From positions 1 through 17,839 of the forward strand of contig DJEE01000126.1 of NCBI GenBank assembly GCA_002431805.1: a stretch of DNA of 17,839 nucleotides. Direction: 5' to 3'. The DNA is from Eggerthellaceae bacterium UBA5906. GTDB lineage: Bacteria; Actinomycetota; Coriobacteriia; Coriobacteriales; Eggerthellaceae. Shown piece after piece: positions 5,305 through 13,638 of this stretch. How positions within the stretch are numbered: position 1 is the stretch's first letter; the number at the start of each line of letters is the position of its first letter. The translations under genes were made by a program, and so were the position numbers. The notes beneath the pieces are model-generated. The model saw nothing but the letters and a program-made list of their open reading frames with translations, searched no databases and was not told where the DNA came from.

Positions 5305-7430
5305 GGCCGCACACCTGTCACGCTTGCGTACAGCGCCGTCATGCAATCGATTGTGCTTTCCACCGCGCCTTTTGCGTATTCCTTCGCCGCCGGCGGAAGC
5401 GACAACTCTATAGGCTGTGTCCAACCGCTGCCGCCAATGTCCACACGCGCGATTTCAATGGAATCCGTTGCGTCAATATCTGCAAGCACATCGCGTTGAA
5501 CTGCTGCAGCAACAGACGAGAACACGCCATTCGACATAAGCGGATGAGCAATCGCCTGGCGCTTCAGCTCCAGTAAGCGCACGCAAAACGGACTGTCTTC
5601 ACCTGCTGCAGCCACATGGGCCGTGTTCACCACGACAGGCCGAAGCGCATCAAGGTTTGCAGGCTGCAAGCCGACCGTCTCGATTGCACCGGACAGCGCG
5701 TCAGCGGCCCATGTGCCCAATCCGCTTGCCCCAAGAAGCGGCAGGTTGTTCAACCCGTTGCGTATGGCGCCAACAAGGCTTTCCTGCCCATTGGTGTATG
5801 CGCTCAACAACTCCGCCCAGCAATCAACCGCAACATCGACCACGCCTGCAGGCGACCCCGACGCCGCCAACCCATCGGTAAGCGAAGAGATGACGTTGCC
5901 GCCTTCGCCGGAAGGGTCTGCCACCAGCGTTGCCGCCGAAACTGCAACGCGTAATCCAATTTGCCCCGTAGCCTGGACAAACGATGATTCGAAACCCGCA
6001 TCGGGCGCGTCTTTACCCACATTGGCACACAGCACCGCAAATCCTTTGCTCCCTGGCGGACACGCCTCGATGCGATACGCCCCCACCTGTGCACAGGCGT
6101 CTTTTATCGCATCGATGATGCTCGAAACCCGCGTTTGAACCTCGCGCTTTGCCGGCTCGGCGCGCTCTAGCGCCTCCTGGTAGTCCTGCGCCGCTTGCGC
6201 AACCTTGTTGTAGTGGTACTCAAACCCGTTATCGATAGACGTCGACGCAGCTGCCACCTTCCCCATGCTCGACGCGGTAAACTCGCACTCCGCGCACGTT
6301 TCCCAACCTCCCGCCTCCATTGCCGCAATCGATGCCGTTGCAAACGACCCGCCCGCTTGCGGGCATCCGCTCCACGCATGCAGCACCGGCCCGTCGTCTT
6401 GAAACGTGCACGGGTACACCGATTCGGTGTACAGCGAGGTGCGACGCATCTCCTCGGTATTGCCCGGCAGGCGCGGAAAATATGCGCGGAACTGCGACCC
6501 CTCAACCACATACCCATGCGAGAGCTGCTCTGCCGCATACGCGTAGAACCGTTTTCGCAGCTCAGAACGCGCACTTGCTGCAACACCCGCCTGATCTGGG
6601 GCTTCAACGGAAAGCCGTGCGGGATAGTACGCTTGCGCGCGGCGCAGCGCCACGGAAAACCGCCAGGTGTCAACGCTGTTGTACGTAGGATTGGAAACCG
6701 AGTTCAAATGCGCCAGCGTGTCGGCTCTCTCCCACATGCAGTAGCCGGGCCGGTTGCCGCAATCATGCTCGAACGCCCGACGCTTCGCCTCGTTAGCTTC
6801 ACGAGCCGCTTGTTCGGCTTCGTTAGCAAAACGCTTGATGTCGTCTACCTGCCCGGCAACGGCATCTCGTGCCTGGCCCGCCGCCGCTGCATCGCCGGCC
6901 ACGGCAATGTCATCGGCCTTATCGGGAACAAGTACCGCCATAGCAACGTAGCTTGATGTGTCCGAATCGTTTGCATGTGCCACCGACGCAGCAGCTGCAG
7001 CCGACAAAAACGGCAGCGCTTTCTGCACGCGCGTTAAGCCTTCCGACGCCTTATGGGAAAACGAATCCCGTTGCTGTCCCAGCTGCCGGCCTGCTTCGAT
7101 AAGCTTGCCGCCGGCCGCCTGCGCGCCCGGAACACAACATGCAACAGCACCCAGGCCCGTTGCAGTCAAGCTGCCAAGCGACAGCGATAGCGCCACCGCA
7201 TCGCAAAGCCGTACGGCAATCATGAACTCGGCAACCACGTTTCCTGCCGCGAGTGCCGCGGCATCCGCCACCGACTGCACGCGCGACGACACCGAGCCTA
7301 CCCGGTACACCTGCGCAGATGAGAACACCAAAGCCAACGTAAGCAACAGCGAAAGCACCATCCCCATGGTGGTTAGGCCGCTTTCGTCCCGCAGCGCCGC
7401 CACAGCGCGTATGCGCCAACGCGGCATCAT
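5295..7430 (-). CDS. Large TadG-like pilus assembly protein
   Basis: The protein has 711 residues from ATG 7430 (ATGA overlap with the upstream TadE-like gene; a second ATG follows at once). After a short basic tail, SG^LTTMGMVLSLLLTLALVF gives one membrane helix (about 20-43), then RVQSVADAAALAAG (50-63), the signature of the N-terminal Tad domain in TadG proteins. The remainder is exported. A charged Ala/Glu/Arg coiled-coil-like stretch lies at about 180-222, another at 407-440, and Cys residues come in apparent pairs (224/231, 341/356, 379/382, 446/457/468). TadG proteins are minor filament or periplasmic components needed for adhesion in other species. This one is larger than many, and the middle part matches no domain I recognise. 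Confidence 0.8.
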   Translation of the reverse strand: MMPRWRIRAVAALRDESGLTTMGMVLSLLLTLALVFSSAQVYRVGSVSSRVQSVADAAALAAGNVVAEFMIAVRLCDAVALSLSLGSLTATGLGAVACCVPGAQAAGGKLIEAGRQLGQQRDSFSHKASEGLTRVQKALPFLSAAAAASVAHANDSDTSSYVAMAVLVPDKADDIAVAGDAAAAGQARDAVAGQVDDIKRFANEAEQAAREANEAKRRAFEHDCGNRPGYCMWERADTLAHLNSVSNPTYNSVDTWRFSVALRRAQAYYPARLSVEAPDQAGVAASARSELRKRFYAYAAEQLSHGYVVEGSQFRAYFPRLPGNTEEMRRTSLYTESVYPCTFQDDGPVLHAWSGCPQAGGSFATASIAAMEAGGWETCAECEFTASSMGKVAAASTSIDNGFEYHYNKVAQAAQDYQEALERAEPAKREVQTRVSSIIDAIKDACAQVGAYRIEACPPGSKGFAVLCANVGKDAPDAGFESSFVQATGQIGLRVAVSAATLVADPSGEGGNVISSLTDGLAASGSPAGVVDVAVDCWAELLSAYTNGQESLVGAIRNGLNNLPLLGASGLGTWAADALSGAIETVGLQPANLDALRPVVVNTAHVAAAGEDSPFCVRLLELKRQAIAHPLMSNGVFSSVAAAVQRDVLADIDATDSIEIARVDIGGSGWTQPIELSLPPAAKEYAKGAVESTIDCMTALYASVTGVRPWD

Positions 7431-7930
7431 CGTGACCACGCCCCAATCCAGACTTTCGGGTTCAACCCGGCATCGGAGTTGCGCACCCACTCGGGCTGCG
7501 TCTGCCGCTGTGCTTCAACCCGAACGGCCAGCAGCCCGTCACCGTCAAGCAAGCCTAGAAGCGCACCGCCACCGTCGAACAACGGCAAAGGACGCACCTT
7601 GTTCTCAATAAGCACCCGAACGCGCTCAGAAGTTTCGTCGCCTTCCACCTGGATGTTCCAGGAGCACCCGCCTTCGTGCACATGAAAGGTGGCAACAGGG
7701 GGCACGGCACCTAAGCGGTGGCGGATAAACGCCTCCACAGCCTGGCCTGCATCTCCCGCAACATCGGTGTTCGTCGCAACAAGCCGGCACGCATCCGTGG
7801 CCGCCGCGGCCATGACCATGCGGTCGTACAGCACAATGCCCGGCTGCACCAGCAGCAAAAGCACTACGAACAAAACCGGGATGAGAAACGCCGCCTCTAC
7901 CGTGGCTTGGCCGCCTTCGCACCCACTCAT
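7427..7930 (-). CDS. tadE: TadE-like pseudopilin
   Basis: The protein has 167 residues from ATG 7930, nine bases after a GGGGG ribosome site. The leader is only MSGCEGG, cut before QATVEAAFLIPVLFVVLLLL: Glu at mature position 5, then one membrane helix (about 13-33). This is a textbook TadE N-terminus. The exported part has helix YDRMVMAAAATDACRLVA, also typical of TadE, then a beta-rich domain ending in RNSDAGLNPKVWIGAWSR. Two Cys (about 48 and 89) may pair. It lies between a short TadE-like gene and the TadG-like gene, overlapping the latter by four bases. Expected role: minor pilin cleaved by the prepilin peptidase and required for Flp pilus formation. Confidence 0.85.
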   Translation of the reverse strand: MSGCEGGQATVEAAFLIPVLFVVLLLLVQPGIVLYDRMVMAAAATDACRLVATNTDVAGDAGQAVEAFIRHRLGAVPPVATFHVHEGGCSWNIQVEGDETSERVRVLIENKVRPLPLFDGGGALLGLLDGDGLLAVRVEAQRQTQPEWVRNSDAGLNPKVWIGAWSR

Positions 7931-7957
7931 GTGTCATTACCCCCTTTCGCACCTAGG

Positions 7958-8185
7958 TCAGTACAGCAAGATGTCCGCCATCGCTTGCGCAATAGCACCC
8001 TCTACGTGATGAGACGCGCTTGAAACCGCATGCTCAACGAACAGGCCGCCAGAAATCCCGCGCCACAGCGCACCGAGTCCCAACGCCACCACCAAAAACG
8101 CCACCGCAACAACCGCGAACTCAACCGTTGCCTGCCCGGCTTCGCAGCAACGCCTATAGGCTGTTGAAGCCGTCGACGATCGCAT
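7958..8185 (-). CDS. Short TadE/Flp-type pseudopilin
   Basis: The protein has only 75 residues. ATG 8185 is chosen because AGGAG sits eight bases before it and no other start codon exists ahead of the cleavage site; the start therefore lies 32 bases inside the flp gene in another frame. The leader ends in CCEAG^QATVEFAVVAVAFLVV: Gly17, Glu at mature position 5, Phe at 6. One membrane helix (about 23-42) and a short amphipathic tail follow, ending in AQAMADILLY. It combines TadE-type signature residues with an Flp-like length, and could be either a small pseudopilin or a second structural pilin. Overlap with flp suggests translational coupling. Confidence 0.8.
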   Translation of the reverse strand: MRSSTASTAYRRCCEAGQATVEFAVVAVAFLVVALGLGALWRGISGGLFVEHAVSSASHHVEGAIAQAMADILLY

Positions 8186-8369
8186 CCCAAAGCTCCTGAA
8201 GCTTCGGCCTGAACACCGTTATCGCGATAATGGCAATTACCACCAACACGCCAACCAAGATGGCGTACTCCGTTGTTCCCTGCCCGTCTTCGCGCCTGGC
8301 CATGCGCCAGCGAGCGTACGACAAGCGAGCCAACATGCGGTGATACCCGCTTACAACCGTTTCCGTCAT
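8154..8369 (-). CDS. flp: Flp major pilin subunit
   Basis: The protein has 71 residues from ATG 8369, two bases after the tadC stop. It is a class III (Flp) prepilin: leader of 29 residues ending in ARREDG, cleavage after Gly29, then QGTTEYAILVGVLVVIAI with the diagnostic Glu-Tyr at mature positions 5 and 6. The hydrophobic helix covers about 35-52 and a short tail KLQELWDAIVDGFNSL closes the protein. After trimming it should polymerise into the thin Tad pilus. It directly follows tadC, as in many actinobacterial tad operons. Its last 32 bases also encode the start of the next gene in another frame. Confidence 0.92.
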   Translation of the reverse strand: MTETVVSGYHRMLARLSYARWRMARREDGQGTTEYAILVGVLVVIAIIAITVFRPKLQELWDAIVDGFNSL

Positions 8370-8371
8370 AC

Positions 8372-9295
8372 CTACATCCCTTCCATCAGTTCCAACAGCA
8401 CCGGGCCTAGCACCAGCAACAACATTGCGGGCAAAATGAGCGTTCCCGTTGGAATCATCATCTTCACCGGGGCTTTTGCCACGCGTTCCTCAACGTGCGC
8501 GCGCCGTTGCGCTCGAGCTTCTAGAGCCGATTGCTCCAATACGTCACCCAACGAGGTCCCAAACCGCAGCGATCTGGTTATCGCCGCGATGGTTCTTGCC
8601 AACAGCGGCGAGTCGTACGACGCGGCCAGCGCGCGCAATGCAGCGCCGCGCGTTGCCACACCCGCCGTCCACGCCCGCAACGCCGATGCGCATTCACGCG
8701 CAAGAGCGTCGTCGAAGTGCGCAACGTACAGCTGCATGCTTCGTTCGAACGACAACCCGCTGCGCACACCAAGCGCTACCACCTCAAGCATTTCCGACAA
8801 ACTGCGCTCAAGCGAAAGGGCACGCGCCCGCCGAGCCGCCTCAACCGCCTTGCCAGGCGCGCGAGCCCCAAGGACAACGCCCGCCGCCGCTCCTATCAGC
8901 ATCAATTCGTTTGATGCAACGGCCCCGATCAAACCACCCACCGCGCCACCGGCAAGCGCCAGCCGCACCACAGCTTCGCAATACCCCTGCGCGCTTACCG
9001 CCTCCTTCAACCCCGCCATGCAAGCTCGCTCGGTAAACGATGCGCGCGAGCGGCGGAAGGGGATGCGCCTTGAAAAAGCACCTGTTGCGCGCAAGGAAAG
9101 CTTTTGCGACAGACCGGCCATATAGCCAAGGCATGCGGCATGCACCCCGCCAACCCCCGGTGCGGCAGGCGGGGCAGCTGTGCGCGATTGCCTAGCGGAG
9201 CGAGCGCGCACAGCCCAGGCCAGCAAACGCCCTAGGCAAACGCCTGCTGCGCCGGCAAGCGCGCAAGCAGCAGCAACCAGCGCGAAGGCCTCCAT
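8372..9295 (-). CDS. tadC: TadC inner-membrane platform protein
   Basis: The protein has 307 residues from ATG 9295, which forms TGATG with the tadB stop and follows GAGGTG by five bases; the frame open further to 9367 is inside tadB. It carries a type II secretion F-type domain (about 160-275) with EMLEVVALGVRSGLSFERSM, then LLARTIAAITRSLRFGTSLGDVLEQ, the usual two-part helical motif, and a C-terminal membrane segment (about 281-302). Other membrane segments lie at about 3-27 and 110-145. A basic Ala/Arg-rich stretch lies between them. TadC pairs with TadB to form the platform on which TadA works to extrude Flp. Confidence 0.9.
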   Translation of the reverse strand: MEAFALVAAACALAGAAGVCLGRLLAWAVRARSARQSRTAAPPAAPGVGGVHAACLGYMAGLSQKLSLRATGAFSRRIPFRRSRASFTERACMAGLKEAVSAQGYCEAVVRLALAGGAVGGLIGAVASNELMLIGAAAGVVLGARAPGKAVEAARRARALSLERSLSEMLEVVALGVRSGLSFERSMQLYVAHFDDALARECASALRAWTAGVATRGAALRALAASYDSPLLARTIAAITRSLRFGTSLGDVLEQSALEARAQRRAHVEERVAKAPVKMMIPTGTLILPAMLLLVLGPVLLELMEGM

Positions 9296-10236
9296 CACGC
9301 CACCTCTACCGAAAGCATGCGACGCACCGCCAGCACGCCCGCCACCTGCATCAGCACCGCAGCGCAAAGCATGCCCACGCCAAGCGCGCTTTCGAAAAAC
9401 GGGTCCAAAAACCCTTTGCTAACAAGCGAGAACACCGCCACCAGCGCAAAGGGCATCACCGTTACGATGCGAGCCGACAAGCGAGCCTGCGCCGTTTGGA
9501 CGCGCAGGGAACGCTTCAGGGCAAGCTCCCCTTCCACCGTTTCCCGCGCCGCTTCCAAAACAGGCCGCATGCTTCCGCCCGCCTGATGCTGCACGTCAAG
9601 GGCGACGGACACAAACGCCAGCTCGTTGCGCGCGCCTTCGCTGCGCAGCGCGTCAAGCGCCTCGTGCACGCCATGCCCCGTTTCCAGCAGTTGAGCGGCA
9701 GCGGCAAACCGCCGCGCCAGGGGCCCTTGCAGCTCGCGTTCCAAATGCTGAAACGTTTGCAGAAGCGAAAACCCTGCCTGAAAGCACGACCCCATTGCGT
9801 GAAGCGCGTCGGGCACGGCATCGCGCACAGCATCTTCGCGCCTATCCCGCCACGCGTGCGCGCGGGCCAGCATCACCACAACCGCAAGCGCTGTCACTGC
9901 CACGCCCGCAAGAAGCGATTGGGCCAGTACGCTCACCAGCAGCGCTACGGCCACACCCGCCGCCAAGACAAGCGACAGCAGCCCCATCGGGCTTGCGAAC
10001 ACGTTTCGCTCGGCCGCCATCTCAACCCCGTCGCAAACGGCTTTGCGCACCTGCTGCCGTTCCAGCAGCAACCTTGCAGCCGGAAGCGTCCACGCCACGC
10101 CATTGCGCACAAGGCGAGCCAGCATATCGCCTGCCGAAGCGCGTCGCGACTTCGCTAGCACGCTTCGCGCCAGGGCATTGCCGCTAGCAAACGCCGCGGC
10201 AGTGCCTATGCAACCCCACGCAAGCGATGCATCCAT
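9295..10236 (-). CDS. tadB: TadB inner-membrane platform protein
   Basis: The protein has 313 residues from ATG 10236, preceded by a strong AAGGAGGT six bases upstream that lies within the tail of tadA (31-base overlap). A longer frame to 10308 is rejected because of this site. The T2SSF domain spans about 140-265: PDALHAMGSCFQAGFSLLQTF, then a second helical half with ALDVQHQAGGSMRPVLEAA. Membrane segments are at about 83-103, 106-124, 256-275 and 285-305. TadB and TadC form the platform that couples the TadA motor to pilin assembly. The strong internal ribosome site suggests that TadB is made at a rate not fully tied to TadA. Confidence 0.9.
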   Translation of the reverse strand: MDASLAWGCIGTAAAFASGNALARSVLAKSRRASAGDMLARLVRNGVAWTLPAARLLLERQQVRKAVCDGVEMAAERNVFASPMGLLSLVLAAGVAVALLVSVLAQSLLAGVAVTALAVVVMLARAHAWRDRREDAVRDAVPDALHAMGSCFQAGFSLLQTFQHLERELQGPLARRFAAAAQLLETGHGVHEALDALRSEGARNELAFVSVALDVQHQAGGSMRPVLEAARETVEGELALKRSLRVQTAQARLSARIVTVMPFALVAVFSLVSKGFLDPFFESALGVGMLCAAVLMQVAGVLAVRRMLSVEVA

Positions 10237-11525
10237 GCTTGAACCTCCTTCTTTGGTACTCCGCACAGCTCCGGCAACGCGCAAACCCATTCCGGAACCG
10301 CATGCCACACACCCGCCTCGTCAAACCGGCGCCGCTCAAACAGAACGTGAACGCCGCAGGTGCCGCTTTCCCTCTCCTGCGTAAACTCCGCCACATGCGT
10401 CACGAATCGCGAGCCGTCAAGCGAGCGCGTTGTCTGCACCACCACATCGAACGCGCTTGTTGCGTTTGCCTCGATCACGTCAACCGGCAAGTCAACGCCG
10501 TAACGCACCATGGTGACAACGCGCGGCAAGATATCCGCAGGTGAATTCGCATGCAACGTGGTAAGCGATCCATCGTGGCCTGTGTTCATGGCGGTTAACA
10601 TATCAACTGCCTCGGCACCACGGCACTCGCCCACCACGATGCGATCAGGGCGCATACGCAGCGCGTTAATCACCAAATCGCGGATGGTCACCTCGCCAAC
10701 GCCCTCGGCGTTGCGCGGGCGAGCCTCCAGGCGCACAACGTGCGGGTGCTCCAAAAAGCGCAGCTCCGCCGTGTCCTCGATCGTGATGATGCGCTCACCT
10801 GGCGGAATGCAACACGACAAGGCATTGAGCAGCGTGGTTTTCCCGCTTCCCGTGCCGCCCGCCACCACCACGTTTTTGCACGCTCGAACCGCCCACTCAA
10901 GAAGCGTTCGAAGCCGGCTGTCCATAGAGCCGCTTTCCACCATGTCTTCAAGCGTGATCACGCGCTGCGTGAACTTCCTGATGGTGACCACGGGACCTTC
11001 CGGGGCAAGCGGCGGCATGACCACGTTCACGCGATGCCCTTCGGGCATGCGAGCGTTTACCATGGGGCTTGACTCGTCAACGCGCCTGCCAAGCGGCCCA
11101 AGCACGCGGTCAATGAGCGCACGAAGCTGGCTTTGTCCCGAAAACGCCTGCTCACTGCGATACAAGCAGCCCTTGCGCTCGAAAAAAACGTTTGCCGGGC
11201 CGTTTACCATCACTTCGGTGACCATTGGGTCTGCCAGCAGCGGCTCAAGCGGGCCGAACCCGAACACTTCGTCAGCAAGCTGGTCTGCAAGCTCGGCACA
11301 TCGACTTTCGGAAACCGCATGCCAACCGGGCAGCTGAAAAGCCTGGCGACACGCGCCGAGCAGCTCGCTGCGAGCGCGACGCGGCTGGCTGTCCATCATG
11401 GCCGCGATGTCGGCAACAGACACGAACCGCCGCACGTCAACCTTCAACTGCGCAAGATCGGGCACCGTTTGAGCTACCGCGTCCGACGCCGCCCCCTGCG
11501 CCTGAACCCGCTGCGCAAGCGACAC
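10206..11525 (-). CDS. tadA: TadA/CpaF secretion ATPase
   Basis: The protein has 439 residues from GTG 11525, next to the tadZ stop with AGGAGGGG upstream. It is a type II/IV secretion hexameric ATPase of the TadA/CpaF branch. Visible motifs in order: N-terminal GFGPLEPLLADPMVTEVMVNG (about 89-109), Walker A GGTGSGKT (223-230), Asp box ITIEDTAEL (247-255), Walker B with RIVVGECRG (295-303) and His box GHDGSLTTLHANS (316-328). All key residues are present and the length is normal for the family. It should power pilus assembly from the cytoplasm through TadB and TadC. Confidence 0.95.
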   Translation of the reverse strand: MSLAQRVQAQGAASDAVAQTVPDLAQLKVDVRRFVSVADIAAMMDSQPRRARSELLGACRQAFQLPGWHAVSESRCAELADQLADEVFGFGPLEPLLADPMVTEVMVNGPANVFFERKGCLYRSEQAFSGQSQLRALIDRVLGPLGRRVDESSPMVNARMPEGHRVNVVMPPLAPEGPVVTIRKFTQRVITLEDMVESGSMDSRLRTLLEWAVRACKNVVVAGGTGSGKTTLLNALSCCIPPGERIITIEDTAELRFLEHPHVVRLEARPRNAEGVGEVTIRDLVINALRMRPDRIVVGECRGAEAVDMLTAMNTGHDGSLTTLHANSPADILPRVVTMVRYGVDLPVDVIEANATSAFDVVVQTTRSLDGSRFVTHVAEFTQERESGTCGVHVLFERRRFDEAGVWHAVPEWVCALPELCGVPKKEVQAWMHRLRGVA

Positions 11526-11526
11526 C

Positions 11527-12858
11527 TCAACCCCTCCTGCGCTTGCGCGGTTTCTTTCCGCGCAAAAACGTCAAACTCGACCCGTCGCGTTCCTCCTGCT
11601 TTGCCGCTTGCAAGCTTGGAACCACCTCTACAAGCAGCTGTTCGATGCTTTCGACAAGCTGGTTGCGCGCCGCAAGCAACTCATCGGGCCGATGCGCCGC
11701 AAGCAACTCCTCCACTTCAACGCCGCCATCGGCAAGCTCGTGCACATGCGCACCTTTCAAGGCGCACGACACGTCTATCGAGGACAGCGGGGCACCTTTT
11801 CCGCACCCGTTCAGCGCAAACAAGAACGGGTTCACCGCAATGCCGCACCGCGCGCACAAATCAAGCGCCCGTTTGCACGCATATATCGACGTTGTGCGCT
11901 GGTCCACCAGAAACAGCGCCTTGGAACTACGTTCAAGCAGCACGGCGTGTTGCTCGGCCCACGCGCCGCCCGTGTTTGCAACGATCACGTCGAATCGCCC
12001 GCGCAGCACATCGATAAGCGATGCCGCCTGCGCAACCACCGACTCCGCCGCATCAACATGCAACGGAGCCGCCAGCAAAGCCGGCGCGCCGCCCTGCGGC
12101 TGCAAACCTTCCAAACGCCCGGGGTTTGCAAGCGCCTCATCGATGCGCAGTGGCTGCTGCACACCCATCAGCTCGGCCATGTCGCCAAACTGCAAGTCGA
12201 AGTCGATAAGAAGCGTGCTTTTCCCCAGGTGCTGGGCCACGTGCGCAGCCAGCAGGGAAACAGCGCTCTTGCCCGCCCCTCCGCTGCCGCTTACCACCGG
12301 AAGCAAAAATCCTCGAGAGCGCTCCTGCCCATACGGCTGCGCATGAACTTGCGTCAAAGTTTGAGCAGCAGGCGGTGGTGCGTACGAGCGTCCTTGCGCA
12401 ACGTCGGCGCGCACAGGCGTCTGAACCGCTTGGGTGGCCGCTGCAGGCGAAGCCTGATGCGCATTTTGCTGCCCTGACGATGCCGCGCTCATGGCAATTT
12501 GTTTGCACAGGGCGTAGCGTTCGATGAAAGCCTGGCGCGTTAGCGATGCGTCAATGCCCGCCGCGCTTGCTCGCGACTTCAGCGAACCCGATTCCTGCGC
12601 CGACAGCATGCACACCCTGCGTTCGCGCCGATCGCTTTTTATGGCCGCTGCCAGGTTGATGGGCGCAATCTCGTTGTTTGATGCAACCCACACCTCCTGG
12701 ATGCTTCCGTCGTGTTTCAAAAATTCCCGCGCCTGCTCAGCCGACGAGAACACCCGCAGCCACTGCTGAGAGAGCAAGTTTTCCCCGCCAAGCCCCAACA
12801 GCTCCGGCGTGCGCAGGCTTTCTTCGTCAGCGCACAACGCCACCAACGGCATCGACAT
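11527..12858 (-). CDS. tadZ: TadZ/CpaE-like localisation ATPase
   Basis: The protein has 443 residues from ATG 12858 (AAAGGAG just upstream; a second ATG at 12852 has better spacing). The N-terminal part (about 1-125) looks like a degenerate receiver domain. A flexible Ala/Gln/Pro-rich linker follows (126-178). The C-terminal ParA/MinD-like part has the nucleotide loop SGSGGAGKS (190-198) and LLIDFDLQFGD (216-226). The normal signature Lys of the deviant Walker A (KGGxGKT) is Ser192 here, while the P-loop Lys197 is kept. The tail is strongly basic (KKPRKRRRG). TadZ/CpaE proteins place the Tad machine in the cell, often at a pole. Position between cpaB and tadA is the usual one. Confidence 0.88.
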   Translation of the reverse strand: MSMPLVALCADEESLRTPELLGLGGENLLSQQWLRVFSSAEQAREFLKHDGSIQEVWVASNNEIAPINLAAAIKSDRRERRVCMLSAQESGSLKSRASAAGIDASLTRQAFIERYALCKQIAMSAASSGQQNAHQASPAAATQAVQTPVRADVAQGRSYAPPPAAQTLTQVHAQPYGQERSRGFLLPVVSGSGGAGKSAVSLLAAHVAQHLGKSTLLIDFDLQFGDMAELMGVQQPLRIDEALANPGRLEGLQPQGGAPALLAAPLHVDAAESVVAQAASLIDVLRGRFDVIVANTGGAWAEQHAVLLERSSKALFLVDQRTTSIYACKRALDLCARCGIAVNPFLFALNGCGKGAPLSSIDVSCALKGAHVHELADGGVEVEELLAAHRPDELLAARNQLVESIEQLLVEVVPSLQAAKQEERDGSSLTFLRGKKPRKRRRG

Positions 12859-12886
12859 AGTGCTCCTTTCCGTTATCGCTTCCCGT

Positions 12887-13540
12887 CTATTCGCGCACGC
12901 TTGCGCCAGGCAGCGTGAAATACAGCTCCGTTTTCTGGGCGGCTGCCACCATCTCCTCGGCGCGATCAGCATCTACGGCAACCGTCACCCACGACACCTT
13001 CGCGCTGTTAGACCCTGCTGTTTGCCCGTCACCAGCGCTTGTTGCCAGCACCCGCACGCCACGCGCAAGGGCTTGCGTGTCCGACCCGCCCGTTGCGTAC
13101 ACGTCCACAAGCGAGCCCGCCGCCACCGCACCGCCAACAGCCTGAACGTCCTTCGCGGGAACGCTGATGGCAACTTGCCCGTCCGGAACGTCGATGCTTG
13201 AAGAGTCGGATTGAAAGCGCCGCTTTGACAGCACCTCGCCCGCAAGCAGCATCGACGAGGCCTTTGTTCCCACCACCTCGTTTGCGGAGCACACCGCTTC
13301 TGCCGGAAGAAGGTCCGCCACCCACAAGCGCGTTTCAACCGCTGATGAATCAACCGTTTCACCTGCGGCTATATCGCGTTTTGCCACGCACACCTCAACT
13401 TGATCGCCGCCATAGCGCGCTAAGGCGTCGCGGCGAGCCTGGTCAGCTTCCCCTTTGACCGACTGCGTGTAAGCGAACACGCACACCGCGCACAGCACGC
13501 CGCACACAACGCCCACTACAGCGGTTTTGTTTCGTTTCAT
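12887..13540 (-). CDS. cpaB: CpaB/RcpC pilus assembly protein
   Basis: The protein has 217 residues from ATG 13540; a GTG four codons earlier is possible. It is the first gene of the tad operon. A short basic tail and one membrane segment (about 7-25) are followed by a SAF domain (about 47-110: VEVCVAKRDIAAGETVDSSA...) and a C-terminal RcpC/CpaB domain (about 115-213) with VAISVPAKDVQAVGGAVAAGSLVDVYAT and WVTVAVDADRAEEMVAAA. In Gram-negative tad systems CpaB/RcpC is associated with the outer-membrane channel or pilus modification; in an actinobacterium it is expected in the envelope outside the cytoplasmic membrane. A 28-base gap separates it from tadZ. A second copy lies at the left edge of the window. 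Confidence 0.9.
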   Translation of the reverse strand: MKRNKTAVVGVVCGVLCAVCVFAYTQSVKGEADQARRDALARYGGDQVEVCVAKRDIAAGETVDSSAVETRLWVADLLPAEAVCSANEVVGTKASSMLLAGEVLSKRRFQSDSSSIDVPDGQVAISVPAKDVQAVGGAVAAGSLVDVYATGGSDTQALARGVRVLATSAGDGQTAGSNSAKVSWVTVAVDADRAEEMVAAAQKTELYFTLPGASVRE

Positions 13541-13563
13541 GCACACCCCCACTCGTTATCGAG

Positions 13564-13616
13564 CGAAGCGCCGCGGCTGCCGTATCCGTTGTTCAAGTTT
13601 GCCCCTTGGCGCTTCG
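13564..13616 (-). promoter_or_regulatory. Inverted repeat in the likely 5' leader of the tad operon
   Basis: CGAAGCGCC (13564-13572) and GGCGCTTCG (13608-13616) are a perfect 9-bp inverted repeat around 35 bases, ending about 24 bases before the cpaB start. No T-run follows on the minus strand, so it is not an intrinsic terminator. A smaller hairpin CTCG-ATAA-CGAG lies right after it, just before the start region of cpaB. A structured leader affecting translation or RNA stability is possible. Confidence 0.4.
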
Positions 13617-13638
13617 TCGAATCCCAGTATGACCAGCC

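Noticed and set aside
11133..12346. Long plus-strand frames (294 and 373 codons) opposite tadA and tadZ
   Set aside because: They lie antisense to clear ATPase genes, are rich in Arg, Pro, Ala and His as expected for antisense frames in GC-rich DNA, and match no family.
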